In this document: positions 1-4,214 of the stretch, in pieces
Layout: each line of letters starts with the position of its first letter
Position numbering within the stretch: the first letter of the stretch is position 1
Source of the DNA: Bacteroidales bacterium
Lineage (GTDB): Bacteria > Bacteroidota > Bacteroidia > Bacteroidales > PUMT01
Assembly (NCBI GenBank): GCA_007132365.1
Contig: SLOS01000159.1
Coordinates: forward strand, 1 to 8,025
Length of the DNA stretch: 8,025 nucleotides
Direction: 5' to 3'
Notes under the pieces: model-generated
Told to the model about the DNA's origin: nothing
Databases searched by the model: none
Seen by the model: only the letters and a program-made list of their open reading frames with translations
Translations under genes and position numbers: made by a program

Positions 1-15
1 CAAATCCTGCCACCC

Positions 16-58
16 CGACATGACAGGACATCTTCCATTATTTGGTCGGTGTCCTTTT
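16..58 (+). repeat. 43-bp hairpin repeat, left copy
   Basis: This element is repeated at 1545-1587 in the same orientation with 3 differences in 43 positions. It begins with three GACAT/GACAG steps (17-31). It can fold as AGGACATC (25-32) pairing with GGTGTCCT (48-55, one G-T wobble), plus an inner CCA/TGG pairing (35-37 with 43-45) around a short loop. Four T residues follow, so on the + strand it resembles an intrinsic terminator. Any gene it terminates would lie left of the window. It may instead be a dispersed REP-like element. Confidence 0.75.
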
Positions 59-230
59 CTTTCCCACCCCCACCCGATTTCGCGCTGTCAGGCCACAACC
101 CCCGGGAAAATCAAATTATATTTTATTCGAAAGACAATAAAAAGCTTATTCATATGTATTAAGTATGGTTATCAATGCATTTAACAAGTTGTTTTAAACT
201 CACATAACGGTTAAATTGCTTTCCAATTCC

Positions 231-285
231 CATGGATCATCCATGCTTTGTCCATGTCTTTTTGTATAACTATGCACATGGATGG
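231..285. promoter_or_regulatory. Candidate antitoxin/toxin operator (CATGGA/TCCATG repeats)
   Basis: CATGGATCATCCATG at 231-245 is a palindrome with only its central base unpaired. A further TCCATG follows at 251-256 and CATGGATGG at 277-285, and these two face each other as a second inverted pair. The cluster ends about 20 bp before the TAnnTTTG box of the toxin-antitoxin operon. VapBC-type complexes usually repress their own promoter by binding palindromes, so this is a reasonable operator candidate. The repeats are seen; binding is inferred. Confidence 0.45.
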
Positions 286-306
286 TTCATTTAGTCTTAT
301 GTTTAC

Positions 307-314
307 TATATTTG
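307..314 (+). promoter_or_regulatory. Bacteroidota-type -7 promoter box for the VapBC operon
   Basis: TATATTTG matches the Bacteroidota housekeeping-sigma -7 consensus TAnnTTTG exactly. It would place transcription start near 320, leaving only about 10 nt before the antitoxin ATG at 331. The -33 element is weak: GGTTCA at 284-289 sits at roughly the right distance but is not TTTG. A short leader without a Shine-Dalgarno sequence is common in this phylum. Confidence 0.5.
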
Positions 315-330
315 TGTAAATAACTGCATC

Positions 331-507
331 ATGGGGAAAATAATTGAAGTGAAAAAATCTGTAAGCCGATCACAGGTTGACGCTGAGATTGAGAGGATTA
401 CAGCAAAGAAACGCAAATTCAATCTGAGAAAGTACGTGGGTAAAGTCCGATTTCAGCAAATTGATCCGTTGCAATATCAGGAAAAATTAAGGGATGAGTG
501 GGAATAG
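331..507 (+). CDS. Small antitoxin of a VapBC-like module (58 aa)
   Basis: This ORF encodes a 58-residue basic, highly charged protein starting MGKIIEVKKS and ending QEKLRDEWE. Its stop lies 14 nt inside the PIN-domain toxin gene (494-507), so the two genes are translationally coupled in different frames. Short antitoxins ending in an R(D/N)EW-type tail directly ahead of PIN toxins are a familiar arrangement in Bacteroidota. The C-terminal part (about residues 35-58) is the expected toxin-wrapping segment. The first 30 residues should give DNA binding and dimerisation, but I cannot assign a named fold such as AbrB or RHH from sequence alone. A TAnnTTTG box lies 17 bp upstream of the ATG, and there is no clear ribosome binding site. 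The role follows from size, position and overlap; the antitoxin subfamily is uncertain. Confidence 0.78.
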   Translation: MGKIIEVKKSVSRSQVDAEIERITAKKRKFNLRKYVGKVRFQQIDPLQYQEKLRDEWE

Positions 508-865
508 TCTCTTAGTCGATACCAATATCCTTATCTACCTTTTTAAAGGTAATGAAAGAGTATATGAGCTACTTTATGAAAGAGATTTATGGGTTTCCTT
601 TATAACAGAGATGGAATTACTCTCTTTTGATGGTCATACTACAGGAGAAATTCAGACTATCCAGAGGTTTTTAAGTAATTGTAAGGTTATTGATATTAAT
701 AGAAGTATAAAAGATACTACCATTAACATTCGAAAAACCAATAACCTTAAATTACCTGATGCCATTATTGCTGCCACTGCCCATTATCTTAATATACCGC
801 TAATAACGGCCGATAAAGTATTTAAAAATATTGATGATATTGTTTCGGTCATTGTGGATTTTTAG
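494..865 (+). CDS. vapC: PIN-domain ribonuclease toxin, VapC-like
   Basis: A single 123-residue PIN domain, the normal VapC size. The four acidic residues expected to coordinate Mg2+ or Mn2+ can be placed: Asp9 in LLVDTNILIY, Glu41 in TEMELL, Asp89 in LKLPDAIIAATA, and Asp107 in PLITADKVF. All are in standard PIN spacing, so the enzyme looks intact. Toxins of this family cut specific RNAs, often initiator tRNA or rRNA, and inhibit growth when the antitoxin is lost; the target here cannot be told. The ATG at 494 lies inside the end of the antitoxin gene, and the protein begins MSGNSLLVDTN, which is the right N-terminus for a PIN fold. A strong intrinsic terminator follows 52 nt after the stop. 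The subgroup call (VapC versus another PIN toxin) is less certain than the fold. Confidence 0.92.
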   Translation: MSGNSLLVDTNILIYLFKGNERVYELLYERDLWVSFITEMELLSFDGHTTGEIQTIQRFLSNCKVIDINRSIKDTTINIRKTNNLKLPDAIIAATAHYLNIPLITADKVFKNIDDIVSVIVDF

Positions 866-916
866 CTATCCAGCTGCCAACTTAACACTGGGAACAAACA
901 TGAACCTATGCTTCAA

Positions 917-940
917 CCCGCCGGAGGCGGGATATTTTTT
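917..940 (+). terminator. Intrinsic terminator of the VapBC operon
   Basis: CCCGCC (917-922) and GGCGGG (926-931) form a perfect 6-bp GC stem with a GGA loop, followed by ATA and six T residues (935-940). It lies 52 nt after the vapC stop on the same strand, the expected place to end the two-gene transcript. Confidence 0.85.
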
Positions 941-1032
941 GTACATTCTTTTCCAAGAATCGTTTCGTGCATCTCTTAAACCAGGCTGAATAATATAGAA
1001 ACAAAGGAGTTGAGTGCAGTTTACAAATTAAG

Positions 1033-1096
1033 AGTTGGCTCATAGTTGGCTCATAGTTGGCTCAGTTGGCTCACAAAGGGCTCATAGTTGGCTTAT
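1033..1096 (+). repeat. Tandem array of an 11-bp unit (AGTTGGCTCAT)
   Basis: Intact units lie at 1033-1043 and 1044-1054. They are followed by AGTTGGCTCA (1055-1064) and, sharing one A, AGTTGGCTCA (1064-1073), then a diverged unit ending GGGCTCAT (1074-1085) and AGTTGGCTTAT (1086-1096). There are thus about six units with decay toward the right. It codes for nothing plausible. It could be a minisatellite or iteron-like protein-binding sites. Confidence 0.85.
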
Positions 1097-1137
1097 GTAT
1101 AAGGCACCTCCCAATCTTTCACATTGTCGACCTCAAC

Positions 1138-1223
1138 TGTGGACAGCATCAGGTAATAGCCAATTATGGATAAGAATCCTTGGACTCTCTAACTTCTTGG
1201 AAGTAATCAAGTTTTTATCCACA
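1138..1223. promoter_or_regulatory. Cluster of DnaA-box-like 9-mers
   Basis: TTATCCACA at 1215-1223 is an exact DnaA box on the + strand. TATGGATAA at 1165-1173 matches the reverse box TGTGGATAA at 8 of 9 positions, and TGTGGACAG at 1138-1146 at 7 of 9. TGGATAA (1167-1173) and TTATCCA (1215-1221) also form an inverted repeat. No dnaA, replication initiator or partition gene is in the window, so an origin is not supported; the motifs themselves are real. Confidence 0.35.
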
Positions 1224-1265
1224 ACACATAGTTTTTTGTCATATTTTTTGTCCGCCCCCCGAAAA

Positions 1266-1282
1266 TCCCGCTGAAAGCGGGA
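1266..1282 (-). terminator. GC-rich hairpin, possible - strand terminator
   Basis: TCCCGCT (1266-1272) and AGCGGGA (1276-1282) form a perfect 7-bp stem with a GAA loop. Read on the - strand it is followed by TTTTC, a short T tract that could end leftward transcripts from the HicBA genes, although it lies about 300 nt past hicA. On the + strand it is followed by AAAAAATTT, which is poor for termination. Confidence 0.35.
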
Positions 1283-1296
1283 AAAAATTTAAGGCG

Positions 1297-1319
1297 GTGT
1301 CCGGCGTGTCAACCGTGTC
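1297..1319. repeat. Three GTGTC motifs at 9-bp spacing
   Basis: GTGTC occurs at 1297-1301, 1306-1310 and 1315-1319, giving three near-copies of a 9-bp unit (GTGTCCGGC, GTGTCAACC, GTGTCAGCC). The complementary GACA-type motif is also the core of the 43-bp repeat, so the two elements may be related. No function is assigned. Confidence 0.5.
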
Positions 1320-1416
1320 AGCCGTTTTGTTGAAAAATTAGCCCGATGGTCTGAGGTTCCCGTTTATCCAGACGTCTGATGAGTCCGCCTACCTGCCGAA
1401 CCGCCTCAATGCCCTG
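1318..1416 (-). pseudogene. Possible decayed coding tail, unidentified
   Basis: On the - strand, 32 sense codons run from just after an in-frame TAA at 1419-1417 to a TGA at 1320-1318, with no ATG or other usual start. The predicted peptide includes QVGGLIRRLDKREPQ and ends LIFQQNG. Its composition and the local rise in GC look more like former coding sequence than the AT-rich flanks do. I do not recognise the family. This is a weak call, since an open frame this short can arise by chance. Confidence 0.2.
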
Positions 1417-1518
1417 TTATCATTGATGGCCAACGCATCCCGCCGGGTGGGGTGGTTCCTGATAAATATCTGTAATATGTTGATATCTAATTGTCTCTGT
1501 GAATTTTTTGTTGAAAAA

Positions 1519-1530
1519 AAGTTCGAACTT
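1519..1530. repeat. 12-bp perfect palindrome
   Basis: AAGTTCGAACTT is a perfect 12-bp palindrome located 15 bp left of the right copy of the 43-bp repeat. It could be a protein-binding site; no neighbouring gene clearly uses it. Confidence 0.35.
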
Positions 1531-1544
1531 CGTTCAGTAGTTTG

Positions 1545-1587
1545 CGACATGACAGGACATCATCCATTTTTTGGTTGGTGTCCTTTT
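1545..1587 (+). repeat. 43-bp hairpin repeat, right copy
   Basis: Same orientation as the copy at 16-58, with 40 of 43 positions identical. AGGACATCA (1554-1562) pairs with TGGTGTCCT (1576-1584), and CCA/TGG form an inner helix. Six T residues (1584-1589) follow, so on the + strand it is terminator-like. One of the three differences changes an unpaired T/C opposition in the left copy to an A-T pair here (1562 with 1576). Its right end touches the stop codon of hicA, which lies on the other strand. Confidence 0.78.
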
Positions 1588-1824
1588 TTATATTTCTTTT
1601 AACAGGTTAGAAAATTCTTCCGGTGTAATATTAATTTGCCTCAAAATCGCACGAATCAAAAAACGGCTCATATCTTGATTTCCATGAAGGGGCAGAGTAG
1701 TGTACCGACCATCGGGATGTCTGTAAAAAGCATGGCTGCCACTTTGATGTTTTACTTCAAAGCCTAAGTAGAACAAAAGCTTCTGCATGATTTTAACCTT
1801 CACAATTGGCACTTTAGTGCTCAT
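1588..1824 (-). CDS. hicA: HicA-family mRNA interferase toxin
   Basis: A 78-residue protein with the double-stranded-RNA-binding-like HicA fold. The N-terminal segment VPIVKVKIMQKLLFYLGFE corresponds to the first helix of the family. The signature GSHAFYRHPDGR covers residues 29-40 with the catalytic histidine at His31. LPLHG follows (44-48), and the C-terminal helix region is RFLIRAILRQINITPEEF (54-71). HicA cleaves mRNA and tmRNA independently of codons and is neutralised by HicB. The ATG overlaps the hicB stop as ATGA (1824-1821), so translation is coupled. All family hallmarks are present, so it looks functional. The gene ends right against the 43-bp repeat, with no obvious terminator immediately after it on its own strand. 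Confidence 0.92.
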   Translation of the reverse strand: MSTKVPIVKVKIMQKLLFYLGFEVKHQSGSHAFYRHPDGRYTTLPLHGNQDMSRFLIRAILRQINITPEEFSNLLKEI

Positions 1825-2045
1825 ATTGCAACCGAAATATTATGTGTGCCGATGAATTTTGGTAGTTCTTTCTTTTCTTCATCAGTCATTTCCTGAAGGC
1901 ACAACCGTATTACATCTTGCAGGTTGCTGTATAGTTTGTCCAATGTCGGTGCTTGTGTATGTGCACCGGGTAATCCGGGTACAATTCCGACATATTGATT
2001 GATGTCATTGTCCCAAATTATTTCTGCGGTGAAGTTGTAAACCAT
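1821..2045 (-). CDS. hicB: Short HicB-family antitoxin
   Basis: A 74-residue protein with the HicB/UPF0150 partial RNase-H-like fold: FTAEIIWDNDINQYVGIVPGLPGAHTQAPTLDKLYSNLQDVIRLCL spans most of it and carries the typical YVG.VPGLPG....APTL core (about residues 18-35). It binds and blocks HicA. It ends soon after the fold and lacks the C-terminal RHH or HTH DNA-binding domain found in longer HicB proteins, so autoregulation by direct DNA binding is not obvious. It is the first gene of the pair, the reverse of the toxin-first order in the classical hicAB operon. On the - strand TATCTTTA (2067-2060) lies about 15 bp before the ATG and is a weak match to the TAnnTTTG box; no Shine-Dalgarno sequence is seen. 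Confidence 0.88.
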   Translation of the reverse strand: MVYNFTAEIIWDNDINQYVGIVPGLPGAHTQAPTLDKLYSNLQDVIRLCLQEMTDEEKKELPKFIGTHNISVAI

Positions 2046-2473
2046 TGCTGATATTTTTTTAAAGATAACGATAATTTGATTTACAGTGTTTTTAAAAGAA
2101 ACTTTCTCTTTTTATGGTATAGTATCTATTAATGATTTTTTACCAGGTTCTATATTCATTATTGGCTCTCATGCATAGTCCTTAGCTATAAGCATTGACC
2201 AATATGAGGATATTCGCGTTTTTATAAAAGTTCCTGACCGGTTTTATAAAGTTTTTTTCACAGAAGATCATAAAACATAATTGGTTACTTATCTGCACGT
2301 TATTTTAAAGGGTCTGCAAAGGAGTCCGAAACTTGTTCCTTATGACCAGGGTCAGAGGTTCCAGATTTTCATCCATTTTTACATTTCTTGTTTCCTTTTT
2401 TGCAGGTAAATAAAAAAAATAGTTGGTGAACTTTGTGATATTATAATTCTAATGTTCACTAAAATCTAAAATT
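2046..2473. other. Intergenic gap between hicB and the lipoprotein gene
   Basis: This divergent region must hold promoters for both neighbours. It contains an AT-rich inverted repeat followed by a T run (2221-2258, listed separately). It also has an open stretch of 33 codons without a usual start (2179-2280). Just upstream of the lipoprotein gene there is TTTG at 2432-2435 and an imperfect -7-like TAATGTTC at 2450-2457, spaced 14 bp, shorter than usual, so that promoter is unproven. No RNA gene is recognised. Confidence 0.5.
2221..2258 (+). terminator. AT-rich inverted repeat with a T run
   Basis: TTTATAAAA (2221-2229) and TTTTATAAA (2242-2250) are perfect 9-bp inverted repeats around a 12-nt spacer, followed by G and seven T residues (2252-2258). 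The layout is terminator-like but the stem has no GC pairs and no + strand gene precedes it. It could equally be a protein-binding site. Confidence 0.3.
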
Positions 2474-3145
2474 ATGAAGACTAAAAACACAACAATGAAG
2501 TTTATGCCTTTCTGGGTAATTATTTCTGCATTCATCATCGCTTCATGTTCCACCGAAGATATTTATGAACTGGAGGAAGATGTGATTTTGGGCAGGGAAA
2601 CCAAGGAATTTTCCGAGGGTTTTGATCTGAAAAGTGGCAATGCCGCCCAGAACCAAATACTGGCGCAGATCAGAAGGGCAACCGCAAAATATCATGATCT
2701 TGATGCAGCTGTTGCAGATGGCTATATTTTGGATCCTCATTGTGTAGAGCATCCGGAATTTGGAGCAATGGGGCAACATGCCGTGAATATGGCCAGGATT
2801 GTACCTTTTGTGAATCCTTCAGAGCCCGGTGTATTGGTATATGAACCCGCGAAGAACGGAAAACTCAAACTGGTAGCCGCAGAATTTCTTGTTCCTGCAG
2901 AACCGTGGGATGCGATGAACCCGTATCCACCAATGCTGGGTGAGGTTGAATTTGATGATCACAGGGAGATTATTTTCGTGGAAGATGAATTCGGGGTCCT
3001 TGTCCCCGTCAATGCAAAGGGGGGACCGCCATTCCCACATTACCAGCTTCACGTTTGGGTTTGGAAGCACAACCCGCTGGGAATGTATTTCCCGTTTAAT
3101 CCCAATGTGAGCTGCCAATACGCTACCCATGAAGATATGGACTGA
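2474..3145 (+). CDS. Secreted lipoprotein of a conserved His/Cys-rich family, function unknown
   Basis: A 223-residue lipoprotein. Residues 1-25 form a type II signal peptide: basic N-region, hydrophobic FWVIISAFIIA, then the lipobox ending at Cys25. The residues after the cysteine (STEDIYELEED) are acidic, as in Bacteroidota lipoproteins sent to the cell surface. The mature protein has a linker to about residue 60, a helix around IRRATAKYHDLDAAVADGY (66-84), then HCVEHPEFGAMGQHAVN (89-105). Next comes a stretch with VLVYEPAKNGKLKLVAAEF (120-138), then HYQLHVWVWKHNPLGMYFPFNPNVSC (189-214) near the end. I recognise this N- and C-terminal motif pair from uncharacterised secreted bacterial proteins but know no established function. 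His89, His93, His102, His189, His193 and His199 could bind a metal, and Cys90 and Cys214 could pair as a disulfide; both are inferences. Translation could start at Met1 or at Met8 (2495). An AraC-type regulator follows 150 nt downstream. Confidence 0.85.
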   Translation: MKTKNTTMKFMPFWVIISAFIIASCSTEDIYELEEDVILGRETKEFSEGFDLKSGNAAQNQILAQIRRATAKYHDLDAAVADGYILDPHCVEHPEFGAMGQHAVNMARIVPFVNPSEPGVLVYEPAKNGKLKLVAAEFLVPAEPWDAMNPYPPMLGEVEFDDHREIIFVEDEFGVLVPVNAKGGPPFPHYQLHVWVWKHNPLGMYFPFNPNVSCQYATHEDMD

Positions 3146-3214
3146 TTGTTCCTGACCTGTCCTGTTTTGATAAATAATTTTATCAGGGTTAAACATTTTT
3201 CTGTTAAACCTGTT

Positions 3215-3264
3215 TAATAAAACAAGTGGATTGAATCTGCAGATTCATTCCACTTGTTTTATTA
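3215..3264. terminator. 50-bp near-perfect palindrome, probable bidirectional terminator
   Basis: Arms of 25 nt (3215-3239 and 3240-3264) are complementary except at one pair (3231 with 3248). The centre is CTGCAG with no unpaired spacer. Each arm includes ACAAGTGGA or its complement TCCACTTGT. The right flank reads TTTTATTATTTTG, T-rich enough for + strand termination of the lipoprotein gene, whose stop is 69 nt upstream. The symmetry is much longer than an ordinary terminator needs, and the element ends only 31 nt before the AraC-type gene, so it could also act on that gene's expression. Confidence 0.65.
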
Positions 3265-3295
3265 TTTTGAGAGTGTTTCATTTCCAGAATATTAA

Positions 3296-4111
3296 ATGCA
3301 GCTAATACAACAAAGGGTTTTCATATGCGTGCAGAAACTTACCCGGCGATATAGCACAGTAATCGATCAGGATAATTATCAGATCCTTTGGCTGGAAAAC
3401 GGGGTGAAAAGCATTGACGTGGATCTCGAAGGCCGTGAATCCTTACCTTTATCCATAATATTTCTTCATCCCGGTAAAGAAGTAGAACTCCGGTTTAATT
3501 GTTTTCAACCAAAAGGCTGGATAATAAAGTTTTCACACACATTTTTCAATCAGCAATACCTGAATGGTTTCAATATTCAGCATGCTGATATTTTTCTCTC
3601 ATCGGGCGAGATTCCACTCATTGTGCTGAGCCCTAAAATCGGAGACCGGATCAATTCCATTGCCGAGATGATAGCCGAAATGATGCAATCCGATATCCCA
3701 AACAAAGTACTTGCGGCATATTCGCTTCTTAAGACCCTGCTGGTATATTGCGACAGCAAATGCAATTTACGTGTAACGACAGGGAGCAATAATCATTACC
3801 TGGATATTGTAAGCAGGTTTAAAAATCTGGTTTCACAAAATATGGTTACTTTTCACCGGGTTTCTGATTATGCTGAAATGATGCATATCTCACCCAAAAA
3901 TCTCAATAAAATTGTGAAAGAAGTGATGGGGGTAACGGCCAAATATGTTATCAGCGAACAACTGCTTATCAGGTCATGCCGGGATCTGCGGTTCACCAAT
4001 CTTTCAATAAAGGAGATTTCCATACAGCTGGGCTTTTCCGAACCTGAACATTTCAGTAACTTCTTTAAAAAGAATATCGGATGTTCACCAATTGCCTACA
4101 GGCAGCAATAA
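3296..4111 (+). CDS. AraC/XylS-family transcriptional regulator
   Basis: A 271-residue regulator with a C-terminal AraC DNA-binding domain. The first helix-turn-helix is about residues 189-208 (VSDYAEMMHISPKNLNKIVK). The second is about 237-257 (SIKEISIQLGFSEPEHFSNFF), followed by the family signature ending G262-C-S-P265-I-A-Y268-R269. Residues 1-110 contain LPLSIIFLHPGKEVEL and FNCFQPKGWIIKFS, resembling a small cupin-like sensing domain, and 115-155 is a helical linker. The ligand cannot be told. The ATG at 3296 has no clear Shine-Dalgarno sequence. TTATTTTG at 3262-3269 matches the -7 box at 5 of 6 defined positions and overlaps the right end of the palindrome, so that element may control this gene. 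It is convergent with the LarA-like gene (103-bp gap). Possible targets are its own operon, the upstream lipoprotein gene or the nearby hydroxy-acid genes; context alone does not decide. Confidence 0.95.
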   Translation: MQLIQQRVFICVQKLTRRYSTVIDQDNYQILWLENGVKSIDVDLEGRESLPLSIIFLHPGKEVELRFNCFQPKGWIIKFSHTFFNQQYLNGFNIQHADIFLSSGEIPLIVLSPKIGDRINSIAEMIAEMMQSDIPNKVLAAYSLLKTLLVYCDSKCNLRVTTGSNNHYLDIVSRFKNLVSQNMVTFHRVSDYAEMMHISPKNLNKIVKEVMGVTAKYVISEQLLIRSCRDLRFTNLSIKEISIQLGFSEPEHFSNFFKKNIGCSPIAYRQQ

Positions 4112-4214
4112 TACTCCTTTGCAATTAATCTCCGCATTGGAATGGATTATCTTTTTCCTGTCACAGACTGCGTGTTGATAATCAGAAACAGAAGTTCAGC
4201 CAAAATCTTGATTG
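4112..4214. other. Convergent gap between the AraC-type gene and the LarA-like gene
   Basis: Two genes end toward each other here. The only symmetry I see is GATTATC (4145-4151) with GATAATC (4177-4183), a 7-bp inverted repeat with a 25-nt spacer, too weak to call a terminator. No gene or strong hairpin is visible. Confidence 0.4.

Larger units (their letters stand above)
59..330. other. Intergenic stretch upstream of the VapBC module
   Basis: No coding region is visible. The left part (59-110) is C-rich and GC-rich, then the sequence turns AT-rich. The right part holds CATGGA/TCCATG repeats (231-285) and a promoter-like TAnnTTTG box (307-314), both described separately and both probably serving the antitoxin gene at 331. 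I see no tRNA, and no insertion-sequence ends. Confidence 0.6.
866..1544. other. Long non-coding stretch with repeats between the two toxin-antitoxin modules
   Basis: About 680 bp with no convincing gene. In order it holds a terminator (917-940), a small hairpin (ATTCTT/AAGAAT, 945-960), an 11-bp tandem array (1033-1096), DnaA-box-like motifs (1138-1223), a GC-rich hairpin (1266-1282), a three-copy 9-bp GTGTC repeat (1297-1319), a GC-richer segment with a possible decayed coding tail (1318-1416, - strand) and a palindrome (1519-1530). An open frame at 1035-1274 starts with TTG inside the tandem array and is not credible as a gene. Confidence 0.6.

Noticed and set aside
1035..1274. Open reading frame of 79 codons on the + strand
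   Set aside because: It starts with TTG inside the 11-bp tandem array, so its first residues are just the translated repeat, and the rest has no recognisable domain.
1371..1408. CTGATGAGTCC followed by CCGAAC, reminiscent of a hammerhead ribozyme core
   Set aside because: The stem II partner (GGAC) is missing and the second core reads GAAC instead of GAAA, so a hammerhead fold is not supported.
1..2045. CRISPR array or integron attC array
   Set aside because: The repeats are either two distant copies (43 bp) or a spacer-less tandem array (11 bp); there are no regularly spaced unique spacers, no Cas genes and no integron integrase.
2179..2280. Open stretch of 33 codons (+ strand) including DQYEDIRVFIKVPDRFYKVFF
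   Set aside because: It has no ATG, GTG or TTG at its beginning and overlaps the TTTATAAAA inverted repeat; at this length chance is the simpler explanation, though a translated search could revive it.
2819..3196. Open frame of 125 codons on the - strand over the lipoprotein gene
   Set aside because: It is antisense to a clear lipoprotein gene with a signal peptide and family motifs; the antisense peptide resembles nothing.
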